45,665 bases of DNA from Chara braunii (taxonomy: Eukaryota; Streptophyta; Charophyceae; Charales; Characeae): positions 183,673 to 229,337 of the forward strand of contig BFEA01000775.1 in NCBI GenBank assembly GCA_003427395.1, given 5' to 3'. Positions 20,154-30,448 of the stretch are shown here, one piece after another. Position numbers and translations under genes: made by a program. How positions within the stretch are numbered: the first letter of the stretch is position 1; every line of letters begins with the position of its first letter. The notes beneath the pieces are model-generated. The model searched no databases and had not been told where the DNA came from. It was given only the letters and a program-made list of their open reading frames with translations.

Positions 20154-21299
20154 TTGGGAGGCCTACCTGGTGGGACCTGCGAAGGACCTCCTGTGCTAAG
20201 TCCCATCATGGTGGACGATTTTCCCATGCAGGGCTTGATTGCCCTGTCTGTGCTGTTGGGTCCATTGTTCCGAATGATGTTTCCCCTGGGCTTCGGGAGA
20301 GTGAGCACCTCCCGTATGATGACGATGAGATCAGGAACAGTGAAGCCAGGGCCCACACCGGCTGAGCAGGCTGAGATTGACCGCCGGCTGGCAGAAAAGA
20401 AGAAGGAAAGAGAAGAAAGAAAGAAAAAGAAAGAAGAAGAACTAAAGAAAAAGGCCCAGCTAGAAGAAGAAGAGTTAAAGAAGAAGTTGAAAGAGAAGCT
20501 GGAGCAGGAACTAAAGGAAGAATTGCAGAGTATTGAAGAAGAAGAAGAAGAAGAGGTTGAAGGAGGAGAAAGACTTGTCCGACGACATGCAGAAAGAGGC
20601 GAACCCAGCCAAACAGCGGGGGAACTGAAAGTTGAACCGCTGGACTGGTATGACCGATACGCCTACTCCACTGACAAACCAGAGGAAATGGAGGAAGAAA
20701 GAGATATATTCGTTGCGAAATTGGCGACTGTGACAGACCAAAGGGAGAGAGAACTCATGCTTGAAGAAAAACGCACTGAGCTGCACAGCAAGATGTTAGC
20801 AGCAAAGCGTAAAGAGCTTGATGATAGAAAGAAGTTACAGGCAGAGGGGGCAAGACTGCACAGCGAGCTGCAGGCACAAAAAGAAAAACAAGCAGCCACC
20901 GAAGAAAAACTTGCCCTCTTGACTGACACAGTCCTCCATACTAAGCAAGAAGTCGCCGCAATCAACCGAACCCTGCAAAAACTTGAAAGTAGTCAACATG
21001 AGTTTGAAAATGTCTGGAACACCTTTCTGCAGAAGTCCGCCAAAGACGTAGATCTGCATATTCAATCCTACATAAAGAAACTGGATGATCACATCACCCA
21101 AACCTTCACTCCGGCTGTGATCGAAAGTATAATACAGGGCAGCGGCGGAGGAGGAGGCGGTGATGGGGACGAGGATGGAGGCTATGGAGATAGGAAAGGA
21201 AAAGGAATACGGCGAGAAGAAGGAAAATTAAAGTTAAAATTCCATGGACCTACACAGGCAAGAAGGAAGAAAGCTTGCTACATTGGATGGTGGCAGTAG
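20154..21299 (+). pseudogene. Element C gag, N-terminal coiled-coil part
   Basis: A 381-codon frame. After a hydrophobic start, a long Lys/Glu-rich stretch follows (about residues 75-145, with runs of EEE and KKK), then heptad-like helices (RKELDDRKKLQAEGARLHSE) to about residue 290, a Gly/Asp-rich hinge (GGGGGGDGDEDGG) and the capsid start (KLKFHGP). A one-base deletion near 21249 moves the capsid into the next frame, so the last 17 residues are out of frame. The start at 20154 is the first ATG; a later one (about 20334) is also possible, because the first 60 residues are hydrophobic and unlike Gag. Confidence 0.75.
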
Positions 21300-22345
21300 A
21301 GTCCTATGTCTATGGACAACGGATTCCATATTGGGATCGAGTCCTAATGGCCACTTCGTGTATGGCTGACGACGCAATGAGCTTTGCCATTTCATTACAA
21401 AAGGAAGCGGGATGTAGTTCAATGGTGGAATACTCCCAACAAACCCGTATTGAAGAATTTCTCAAAGCCGTCAGGGAGAGTTTCGAGGACAAAAACTTAG
21501 CCCGAAGAACAGAAATGCTAATCCTGAACCTTCCCGATAGAAAGTGGAAAAGTACGTCTGCGCTTAAAGCAACCATGGATGAGTTGTTGCAATGCACTGA
21601 ACATGGATTGACCCCGGCTCAAGTCTTGAATAGCTTTGCACGTGCCCTACCGGACCCCGTCCGAACTCAATTATATCCCCGTACCAAAGAGGAGGGGATG
21701 ACCTATGAGAAATTCAGCAAGATAGCATTAGATCATGCTGGTTTCTTGGTTGAGGCCAACTATTGCCATTACTGGAAAGATCTGCAGGTGGGAAGAAAAT
21801 GGCAAAACCGCACTATCTCAGGGTCAATACCTGGGAAGGACAACCTCCTTCTGACCTTGGAAGAAGGAGGTGTCGAATCACTCTCTTGGGACCAAATAGA
21901 CTATCGTTTCGAGGAAGGACCCAACGGAGTGGTAGCTCAGGAGGGGAGCTACGCAGTCGTTGCAGCCTGCGGGGGAGGGCGACAAGGAAGAGGACGTGGC
22001 CGAGGAAGAGGAGGCCGCGGACGTGGTGGAAGAGGACCCGGAACCCAGAGGGGTGGTGGTGAAGGTAGCTACTACGTGGGAGGAAGGGGCAATGGTCCCT
22101 CGCAAGGTGGCCGTGGTTACAATTCCGCCTGGGGAAGAGGCAGAGGCACTTGGTACAACAAATGGAATAAGCCATACCCACCACATCCAGGTCTGCCCGA
22201 AGGGGAACCTTGGAAGAAATTGGGAATCACAGAGAAGGTGTGGCAAGAAAGAAAAGTTGCCAACCAGTGCCTAAAGTGTGGGGACCCCGACCACATTGTC
22301 CCTTATTGCCCCGACTATAGGATGGCGAAAGGGAACAGCCAGTAG
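21275..22345 (+). CDS. Element C gag, capsid, RG-rich segment and zinc knuckle
   Basis: A 356-codon frame that continues the capsid after the frameshift: [17 protein letters not shown], then [11 protein letters not shown] and [15 protein letters not shown], through [15 protein letters not shown]. An Arg/Gly-rich tract ([15 protein letters not shown], about residues 236-256) follows and resembles an RGG-box RNA-binding region. The end carries an intact CCHC knuckle, [14 protein letters not shown] (about 333-346). The stop is TAG at 22343-22345. Pol overlaps its last 25 bases in the -1 frame. Confidence 0.87.
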   Translation: MLHWMVAVESYVYGQRIPYWDRVLMATSCMADDAMSFAISLQKEAGCSSMVEYSQQTRIEEFLKAVRESFEDKNLARRTEMLILNLPDRKWKSTSALKATMDELLQCTEHGLTPAQVLNSFARALPDPVRTQLYPRTKEEGMTYEKFSKIALDHAGFLVEANYCHYWKDLQVGRKWQNRTISGSIPGKDNLLLTLEEGGVESLSWDQIDYRFEEGPNGVVAQEGSYAVVAACGGGRQGRGRGRGRGGRGRGGRGPGTQRGGGEGSYYVGGRGNGPSQGGRGYNSAWGRGRGTWYNKWNKPYPPHPGLPEGEPWKKLGITEKVWQERKVANQCLKCGDPDHIVPYCPDYRMAKGNSQ

Positions 22346-23532
22346 AGGTCTCAATTGCCTCTACCGGGACTTCGGGTGTTGAAAAACAGAAAACCTCCCA
22401 TTCGAAGGTCCCACTGGCAGAAACTGAAGAGGAAGACAGTCCCCATCTAGTACACTGTCCAGAGGTGGCAAGCGTATGCATCTCTCTAGATGGATCCCTC
22501 GCTGGCGTGGGTGATGAGTTGGCCGCTCGTCGCCAAGCCTGGACTGAGATGGAACGACAAAGAGGACAGTTAATAGTTGCAGATCTTGAAATTAATAACG
22601 TAAGAGTAGGAGGAATGATAGATACTGGTTCCACACGCAGCTATGTAAGTAAGAAAGGTTTGCAAAAGTTGCGACTCGGGCTGAAGGTTAAGCAATTAGA
22701 TGAGCCCGTAACAAGTAAGTTAACTAACAGTACAGTAACAGTAATGGATAAGTGTGTTGAAGGGGTCAAGGTATACTTCCGGCTCGAAGAAGAGGGGAAG
22801 GTGGAACGTGTTCTCCACTCTCTGACTCTCTTGGTGGAAGATAATCTTCCTGTTGACATTCTGCTAGGCATGGATTGGGGTGAAGCTGCTAATGCGGATA
22901 TAAAGATGCGGGACCATGAGTGTTGGCTCCCTAGTCCGCAAGGTGGAAAGAAGAAGATCCGCCTCTTTCATGAATCAGGTAAGGAAAGCAGCTTAGCTAA
23001 TTGTTGTATGAGTGCCCCTGCGTTCGCCCGTCATGTGAAAAAGGTTAATCTGTATGATCAAGTTTTCGTTGCATATGTGCGCCCAGTGAAAGAGGGTGAA
23101 GCGAAAGAAGAGGCGAAATCCTCTGAAATTGAAAAGATCTTGAAAGAGTTCGCAGACGTGGCTGAGTCCCCAAGCGGTGTGGTAGAACGACCAATCAAAC
23201 ATCGCATTGAAATCCTACCAGGAAGTTCAATTCCTAAGGGACCTATCTATAGGATGTCACCAAAAGAATTGGATGAACTGCGAACCCAACTTGACGAACT
23301 GCTGGCAAACGGGTGGATAAGACCTAGCTCCTCGCCCTATGGTGCGCCTGTGTTATTTGTACCAAAGAAAGATGGCGGGGTACGTATGTGTATAGACTAT
23401 AGAAGGCTAAATGATATAACTGTTAAAAATGCTGAGCCATTACCAAGAATAGACGATTTGTTGGATCGAGTGCAAGGTAGCAAGTACTTCACTAAGATTG
23501 ACCTGAAGTCGGCTACCATCAGATTGAGGTAG
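22321..23532 (+). pseudogene. Element C protease and reverse transcriptase N-terminus (broken)
   Basis: The frame is open from 22321; the first conserved residues come after an acidic linker. The protease reads [21 protein letters not shown] (canonical D-T-G at 22621-22629) and [13 protein letters not shown] linker with [15 protein letters not shown] leads to RT fingers: [37 protein letters not shown], then FTKIDLKS. A one-base deletion just after (near 23510) shifts the GYHQI motif out of frame, and the stop follows at 23532. In the shifted frame RT homology runs on to about 23570 (EDQHKTAFRK) and then ends. Catalytic motif C is absent. Confidence 0.9.
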
Positions 23533-23600
23533 AGCGAGAAGACCAACACAAGACAGCCTTTCGAAAAAGGTACGCGCACCATAGGGCGAGGAGCTAGGTC
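23321..23600. repeat. 27-bp perfect inverted repeat at the broken end of element C
   Basis: Arm 1 is 23321-23347 (in the RT codons for PSSSPYGAP), and arm 2 is its exact reverse complement at 23574-23600. Retroelement homology stops at arm 2. The spacing between arms is 226 bp. Confidence 0.9.
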
Positions 23601-24675
23601 ACTTGAATGTTCTCGCAAGCATAAATAAGACCAGATTACATGAGGTGGTTCTTGCATTGGTTGAAGATCTTAAGGTGTCCATGTCCAAAGTGTGGTCGTA
23701 TTGCCCATTTCCGAAGGCGGGATGACAGAAACATAAATGATTTAACGGTTGTTAGACCTAGGTGCGACAACACAACAAACCTGTATCCTTATAGAGATGC
23801 CGTTATTGATGAGCGTGATGCTTTCACAATGGAAGAAAGGAGGAGGTAGCTTCGTGGACAGGATGATGTAGGTGAATAGTGCGATTTGTGTTTGTCGTTA
23901 AATATGCAGTGAGTTGTATTGGAGTGAGAAAAGTAGAAGCGGCAGTACCTAGAGTGGGAGGGAGAACGAGGAGGTGGAGTGGGATGGCGGGAGGAACGGG
24001 TGGTTTCACTTTTTTTTCCATTTCATTAATGATGATGAAACTTGAAAGAGTTTTATGATAAGACGCTTGAATTTTGTATTTTCTCTCTCTTATTTAAGTC
24101 GTCTCTCCCTCTCTCTCATTTAAGTTCTCTCTCTCTCTCTCTCTCTTTGTTTTTTTCTCGACATTTCTCTTGTTGACAACTATTCATGAAATTGGAAGAA
24201 AATATTGTTGTTGTATACAAATAAAAGTTGCCTTAGTCGTTTGTTGGTATGTGATCTCGTGTTCTACGTGTTCATGGTTATGAAGATTATATTAATCTTT
24301 AGTAGCTAACATTTGTTAAATTTTATTTTTCAATATTGTATAATTTTTTGTGTTCATTCTTGTATTGTTCTACTTATTCTTGAAAAACAACCAGGTGAGT
24401 ATCCCTCAAAATATAGACATGAGATAATATTCAAAAATGGTTAAGATGAGTATGATGGAGTTTGAAAAAAAAAACAAATGTAGGCATAAAGGTTTTGTGA
24501 TGTTATAATGTAAATATAATGAATAATTAGAAAGGAAGAGTCTCGATAGTAAATAAAAAGACAACAATAAATGTAGGTTGTCTCCCAGTAAACGGTATCG
24601 AACGAAAGCAAAGCACGCTCGAGAATAAACAAGGTACGTATGACTGTTCTACATAGGGCGCTGAAAATACTAAGA
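23601..24675. other. Stretch between elements C and D, one weak ORF
   Basis: A plus-strand frame at 23640-23849 (69 codons) contains RCPCPKCGRIAHF, which recalls the CPC-x-KC zinc motif at the start of plant CACTA transposases, but the rest does not clearly match. A CT-rich microsatellite lies at about 24083-24147, followed by AT-rich sequence to 24675. Nothing else is recognised. Confidence 0.4.
24083..24147 (+). repeat. CT microsatellite
   Basis: CTCTCT runs interrupted twice by ATTTAAGT. Confidence 0.85.
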
Positions 24676-25354
24676 TGTGATAACCCGTCCAAACATGGAC
24701 TGAAACACACAACTGATTTATGAGTTTTGCTCATAGAGACTGAATGCCTTACTGAGTTCCCGCCTGCTAAGTCTGTGTGTGTGTGCTTGCTGGACTGCAT
24801 GTCTGTCTGAGTGCTGGTTGGCTTGTGTGCGTGTGACCGTGTCTGTCTGTGTGTTGGTTGGTATGAGTGTGTGTGTGTGGCCTGCCAGGGCACTTGTTCG
24901 TTCGTTGGGCCCTCAGGGCCGGTACTTACCTGTGGCCATGGCTTTGAAGGGTTGCAGCGGGGAAAACGCACTCAAGTAGCGGGTAGGCCGGTATCGCACC
25001 CGACAGGGGGGTAAATATGCAGGTACCGGAGGCCGAGCAGAAGAAGACAAAAGTGGCATTTTTAGAGGCCGGTAGTGTAGGCTAGGTCTAGCGGGTACCA
25101 GTTTGCGTCTAGGGCCTGTAGGGGCAATATCAGAGTCTGCAATGATGTTTCCTTCCAAAAGAGGAGGAGGTACCGGTTGCTTGGGAAGGCCAGCGGGTTG
25201 GAAGTCACCGCCCAAGAGGCAAAGCAGGCCGCTATATCTTCAGGCCGGGCGTCCTCTCTCTCTCTCCTCTCAAGTTCATTCATTTCTTTCTGCAATTGGA
25301 TGGCATTGTACTTTCCGGTGGATGTGTATCTCGAAATTGGCCAGGGTCATAACA
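24676..25354 (+). repeat. 5' LTR of element D (internally deleted)
   Basis: TGTGATAACCC to CATAACA, 679 bp, one base before the PBS. It matches the 3' LTR at both ends but lacks about 587 bp present there (roughly 32741-33327). The motif GGTACTTACCTG is at 24921-24932. TG-rich runs lie at 24776-24785 and 24868-24880. Confidence 0.92.
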
Positions 25355-25355
25355 T

Positions 25356-25367
25356 TGGTATCGGAGC
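25356..25367 (+). other. Primer binding site of element D
   Basis: TGGTATCGGAGC, directly after the LTR end and one T. Confidence 0.9.
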
Positions 25368-25400
25368 GGATTCTACTTGCTGGTGAGAGTTGACTTGCTG

Positions 25401-25450
25401 CCCTAACCCTAACCTAAGTGGTTGAGGGCAACACTTAGGGTTAGGGTTGG
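25401..25450 (+). repeat. Telomere-like inverted repeat in the element D leader
   Basis: CCCTAACCCTAACCTAAGTG, an 11-base spacer, then CACTTAGGGTTAGGGTT. The two arms are imperfect reverse complements made of TTAGGG-like units. The plant telomere repeat is usually TTTAGGG, so this is only similar. It sits just downstream of the PBS. Confidence 0.75.
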
Positions 25451-26683
25451 TTGGTTGAGGGAAGTGGGGCATCATGTCTAAGGGAAGCTGCCCCCACCTG
25501 GTTAGGTCATGTGGGGTCAACATAGAACCTAACCAGGTTGCTTGAGAGTGAGATTAGGGTGGCGAGACATTTCGAGGAGACTTCATGCGGCGATTTGAGA
25601 GAGGCGACAGTGAGAGGCACTCGCACCTGGAATCTGATTCAAGGGAGACACTTGGCAACTTAAGGGCTGCCCTCAAGTAGGCGAGCTTGAGGGCCAGCGG
25701 CCACTCTGCATCAACGGACTGCAAGTTGCTACTTTGATCTTCAGCATCGACGGGGGATCCGACGTTGCACTTGGGTGTTGGAGTCAGACCCTCCTAGGAG
25801 ATAGGACACTAGTGTAGGGGTAGCGTTAGAGGGGTCAGGAGGACCACATGAGAAGGGCGGTGAGTTCTCTTCATCTCGAAGCTCAAGGCCACTCAGGTAA
25901 GTGACGTGCACCTACGGGATGCCCATGTATGTGTGTATGGTATTGATAGTCCTGTTGGGGTACTCTGGGTTTCTTTTCCTACTCCTCTGTGGTCTTGATT
26001 GTGTGACTGAATGCATGTGATCTACCTACTCACCTGATGGTTGGAAAATGAAGTATCTTGATCTAAATGCCGAGTCTTTCTACAGTGCTTTGTCTTTTCA
26101 TCTCTGAACGGTTGTAATCTGTAGGTTCTGCCAGAAGTTGAAATTTCGTTTTTCAGCGCAGAAGAGACTGAACTAAGTTCATGTGGAACTCCTCTTGGTT
26201 GGGACCTTGTTGAGACCTACGTGGGACCCTTGGGACCCAGTGGGACCGGGCCTAAACAAGAAGAGCCTCTGGACCCAAATCGGTTAGGCATTGACCTCTT
26301 GTCTTCTTGGCTGGGATACGAGTTCATTCTTCTTGTATTAGGACACCCACTGCCGATGGGATCTTGGCTGAGACGTTTCGCATGTCTTCAGATTGCACTG
26401 TCCGTGGCTTGACTCGCACCTTGTACACCACTCAATTCTCCATTGTTGCATTTAGTTACTCGTTGTCTGATTTGTTGTACGGTCACGGAGCTGGTCAGAC
26501 TGGACTCGAGAGGACCTCGTATGCAGTCTGATCAGACTAGGTCGCTGGATCAGACCTCTCATTGAGTTTGTTTATTTCTTTTGATTCTGCTGCTCTCTAC
26601 TTCCAAATGAAATGTCGCTCCGACTAGGAGTTCTATCTTCTCTTCTCTGAGCTTTCAAGTTTGTCTTTCTGAGTTCATTTCCG
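25451..26683 (+). other. Element D leader, no gene
   Basis: About 1.2 kb of non-coding leader. A good sense-strand splice-donor sequence, CAGGTAAGTG, lies at 25894-25903. The short open frames are not conserved domains. Confidence 0.6.
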
Positions 26684-27292
26684 ATGCCCGTGGAGACTCG
26701 TAATCAGAACGAAGAGAGGGAGAGGAGGGAGAGAGAAAAGGGAGAGAGGGAAAGTGACCGTCTAAAGTGGGCAAGGACTGGGAAAAGGAGTGTTCGTCCA
26801 AGTGAGAAGGGGAGTGAACCTCTTGAGAGTCTAATTGATTCTTTTGCTGACTGGCGACTCTCTGACCCACCTGTCCATACTGACAGTCCAAAAATGGCTC
26901 AGCTAACTTCAGTGCAATGGTGGGCCTTGTTAGATGCAGCCAATGATGCGGAAAAAACATATCTGCAAGCACTCCTAGATAGTGCAATCAAAAGGGAACA
27001 GGAGGCAGAGAAGGAGAGGAGGGAGACCTTGCTAAAAAGGCAAGTGGCTATCCTAGAGACTGTTCCCTCACTGACTGAAGAGCAGTGTGGGGAACAGTTG
27101 CAGTCCATACTCACAGCCCTTGTTCAAGTCAAGAATCTTGAGGATCATACCACTCAGATCGCTGAAGTCTTTGCAAAGTTGCAGACACTTCAAGATAATC
27201 TGACTAATATGACCCGCAAGTACCATGAATTGACAAAGGAGGTGACTGAGCTGCGAAGTGGCCAACCCTCTTCCTCTACCCCGTGGATCTGA
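26684..27292 (+). pseudogene. Element D gag N-terminus
   Basis: It starts MPVETRNQNEERERRERE. Strongly charged helix in residues 8-40, then MAQLTSVQWWALLD and a long coiled-coil-like region (about 85-195, with AIKREQEAEKERRETLLKRQ and VFAKLQTLQDNLTNMTRKYHELTKEVTELRS). The true reading leaves this frame near 27270, where SGQPSSSTP runs on into PRGSEAAIE in the next frame, so the stop at 27292 is a frameshift product. Similar coiled-coil N-termini precede the capsid in element C. Confidence 0.75.
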
Positions 27293-27854
27293 AGCTGCGA
27301 TTGAAACTACCTCTGCCCCTCTCACCGTATCTGCTTCTACCTTTTCTTCGAGTGTGATGGCAACCCCCTCGGGACCTGCGACAGGTGCAGATTCCGCTGC
27401 TGTTGTGATCAGCAGTGAGGCAGGGAATTCTGCAACTGCTGCAGCCCCAAGATGAGAACCAGTTGTTGCTGGTCCCAGCTACGCCGGTCCCTATGTGGAC
27501 CGAAAGGCGGTACAAATGTCGTCTAAGTATGACAACAAGGAAGACATCGAGTCCTGGATCGGCTCCATGAGGACCTACTTTGAGATTTTGGGAACTCAAC
27601 CTGAGACCCAGGCAGTGATCATGGGAATGAATGTCGAGCTGCTCGTACGGGGCTTCCTAGAAGTCCAAGCGACACGGGCTGGGTTCCAAAAGACTGCATT
27701 AGCCAAATGGCTTAGGACCACCCCGGTTGCCTCCCTCGAGGATTTCCTTATCTCACAATATCAGGATCCACATGCTGCGGCTAGGGCAAGAATCCAACTT
27801 GACAAAGTCAAGCGCAACAAGTGGACGGGCTCCATGAAAAGCCTGCAGACCTAA
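27270..27854 (+). pseudogene. Element D gag, linker and capsid part 1
   Basis: A Ser/Thr/Ala-rich linker (27270-27452), an in-frame TGA at 27453-27455 that follows PR and precedes EPVVAGPSYAGPY, then the capsid from VQMSSKYDNKEDIESWIGSM through WLRTTPVASLEDFLISQYQDP to the TAA at 27852-27854. The same frame continues at 27864. Capsid motifs (IESWI, TTPVASLEDF) identify it; two in-frame stops disable it. Confidence 0.78.
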
Positions 27855-27863
27855 CTAAGCAAG

Positions 27864-28481
27864 ATGTTTGCTACACCTGGTTTGGGATTGACTGCTCAAT
27901 CTTGCTTAGATATGGTTAAGGGCGCGGTTCCAACAAACTTCACTAATTGTTTGGGCAAGGACTACATTGCATACACTGACTGGCTTATCCTAATGAAGGA
28001 CATCGTCGGTTTGGAGGCTATAGACCTCGTTAGCACGACAGGCAGCAAAAAGCCCATGGGCGGCAGACGGTTCAAGGGCAGCAGTCGTTTTGCTGTGCAT
28101 GACCTGTTGAAGGCCGAAGAAGAAGCCGATGCGGATGACCCCACTCTTGGTGACGACCAAAAACAGGACTTCGATATAGCTTGTTCTTCAGCCCATGAGT
28201 CCGATGCAAATAAAGAAGAAGAATTTTTTTCTGCCTTTAAAAAGACTGCCAGCACCAAGGGACCGAATCGGAGTGTCGGGAAGAATTATGTCGAACTTCC
28301 TAAGGGAGTCAAGATCCCGCCTAAACCGGAGGACGCGTCTACTAAACCTGGGGTTGACCTCCAGATCACTGAGAATGACCGGCGGGGCAGACTCAAGAAA
28401 GGGGTTTGCCTGCACTACCAAAAACCAAACCATAAGGTTCAGGACTGTTATAGGCTGCAAGGAAACCAGAATCGGGCGTAG
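27864..28481 (+). pseudogene. Element D gag, capsid part 2 and degenerate zinc knuckle
   Basis: It continues the capsid in frame after the TAA at 27852 (SKMFATPGLGLTAQ). An acidic linker (ADADDPTLGDDQKQDFD) follows, and the end reads CLHYQKPNHKVQDC. Spacing fits a CCHC knuckle, but the second Cys is Tyr (TAC at 28416-28418), a single G-to-A change from TGC. RNA binding by this knuckle is unlikely. The stop is TAG at 28479-28481, and pol follows in a different frame. Confidence 0.82.
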
Positions 28482-28591
28482 AGTCAGTTTCAGCAAACTC
28501 TACAACAGGGGAGTCTGGTTCTGTTGAAAATCAGCAGCCCTCCCTTAAAGCCCAACCATCTGCTGAAGACAAGGCTAAGGTAAGCAATGTT

Positions 28592-30448
28592 ATGTATGAC
28601 GAGCCTTGGGAGGAGTCTGGGGCAGTCGATTTTCACTACCACCTCATAAACCACCGCTATCTCCGTGTTCTGGTTGACTGTGGTGCTGCGACTAATTTCA
28701 TGTCACCACACGGGATACGCAAGGTGGGCTTGGGGATGAAGCAAGTGGCCTTGCAAAACCCTTGTCGAACCCAAGTTGGCAACAAGGAAGTTGTATCTTC
28801 CACGCATGCAGTCAAAGGTGTGCGCACTACCTTTGACAAAGGCAAGACTGTCACCCACGCGTTGAACTTCTTTGCCCTTGGCGAGTGCCCCTTCGACGCT
28901 GTCCTTGGCTTGGGCTGGCTGCAGTCCCAATGCGAATGGACCAAGTGGAAGGAGTCACTCTTCATGGTCAACGATGCTCAGGGGAACGAGCTTCCTGTCC
29001 TCTTGGATGAGAAGCACGAATCCCCAGTGACCTTTTTGAATGTTATGCGGTTCTGCAAAAAGTGGCGCAAGCACAAGGAGGAAGAACAGTTGTATGTTGC
29101 CTTTGTTCGTCCTACCCATGTGCCATCTTCTTTTGCGGCTAATACCACTACTACTTCGATTAGTGATCCTACTTCTAGCACCTCTATCGCTCTACCCTCC
29201 GATGGTCCGAATGATTCTACTTCAGATTCAGTCGTCTCTATTCGCAACCTGCGACCGGATCTAGGCGACCCCTATGCTGATCCCCCACCCCCACCGGTCC
29301 CACCAGACATCCAAAACCTCCTCGACCAGTTTTTGGAAGTACTGGCCGAGCCACGTGGAGTCCCCACGCGATCGGTCCGACACACCATTGAGTTGGTTGA
29401 GGGTGTTGTTTCTCCAAAGGGCTGCGTGTACCGAATGGGACCCGACGGTCTAAACCACATCACAAGAAAGAACGCCTACCCTTTGCCCCGCATAGATGAC
29501 CTGCTTGACGCCGCGGGCGGGTGCAAGGTCTTCTCCAAGATCGATCTCAAGTCTGGCTACCACCAGATTGAAGTTGATCCTGCGGACCAGCACAAGACTG
29601 CGTTCAAAACACGCGACGGNCTTTATGAGTTCACCGTAATGCCCTTAGGTCTCACGAACGCACCAGCCACTTTCCAAAGCCTCATGGACAAGGTCCTCCG
29701 CGAACAGATTGGCCGGTTTGTGGTAGTGTACCTGGATGATATTCTGATCTTCAACAAGTCCATGGAGGAACACCTCAAGCATCTTGAGGAGGTGCTCGCT
29801 ATCCTCAAGAAGACGCAACTCCATCTCAACTTGGAGAAATCGGAGTTTGGGAAGGATAGCGTCATCTATCTTGGGCATCGGTTGTCTGCTGCAGGCCTAG
29901 AGCCTGAGGCAACCAAGATTGAGGTCATACGCGATTGGCCTCNGCCTNCGAACATTCGCGAATTGCNTTNTTTCCTTGGTCTCNCNTNGTATTATCGNAA
30001 GTTTGTACCCCGTTTTTCTATCATTGCTCGTCCATTGTCGCGACTAACCAGTAAAAATGTGCCTTATTCCTGGGATGCCGCGTGTACAAAAGTTTTTCAA
30101 GCTCTCAAGGAAGCCTTGGTAAGTTACCCAGTACTCCGTATTGCAGATCCCAAACTGACATTCGTAGTTACTACAGATGCAAGTCAGTATGGAATCGGTG
30201 CAGTGCTGCAACAAGATGATGGTGATGGCTTGCGGCCACTCCAGTACCACAACAAACGGATGCCCAGTGTAAAGGTAGCCACTTCCACCTACATGCGCGA
30301 ACTCTATGCTTTGCGTATGGCGTTGGATCACTGGAAACATTATCTTTTGGGGCGCCGCTTCAAAGTCTTCTCAAATCATGAGACCTTGAAGTGGATAAAA
30401 CAACAAACTACCCTGTCCCCTACCTTGCTTGCTTCGGTGGTTCCATGA
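28592..30448 (+). pseudogene. Element D protease, RT and RNase H
   Basis: 618 codons. The protease segment has [12 protein letters not shown] (D29-C30-G31) and [11 protein letters not shown]; the triad is D-C-G, not D-T/S-G. A Ser/Thr-rich and Pro-rich linker follows. RT starts VYRMGPDGL (Y280), but the fingers segment present in elements A and C (GWIRPS through VPKK to CIDYR) is missing and the frame goes straight to [18 protein letters not shown]. Motif [14 protein letters not shown] and motif C YLDDILIFN (Y380, D382, D383) are intact. RNase H has TTDAS and ELYALRMAL, but FSNH replaces the family's TDH/SDH, so the Asp is Asn595. A 4-base repeat near 30430 shifts the frame. Confidence 0.92.

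Larger units (their letters stand above)
18160..23573 (+). mobile_element. Element C: Ty3/gypsy element, 3'-truncated inside RT
   Basis: 5' LTR (to 19294), PBS (19299-19310), leader, gag (20154-22345), then protease and RT N-terminus (22321-23532). RT homology ends at about 23573, where an inverted copy of an upstream RT segment begins (23574-23600). No RNase H, integrase or 3' LTR follows. The protease triad is the canonical D-T-G, the only one in the window. The left end of the LTR is uncertain. Confidence 0.85.

Noticed and set aside
22028-22274. Overlapping Glu/Val-rich frames in the RG-rich gag segment
   Set aside because: They are shadows of the GGA/CGA-type repeats; the capsid-knuckle frame is continuous through this region.
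25401-25450. True telomere or interstitial telomeric array
   Set aside because: Only two or three units per arm, in opposed orientation and inside a retroelement leader.
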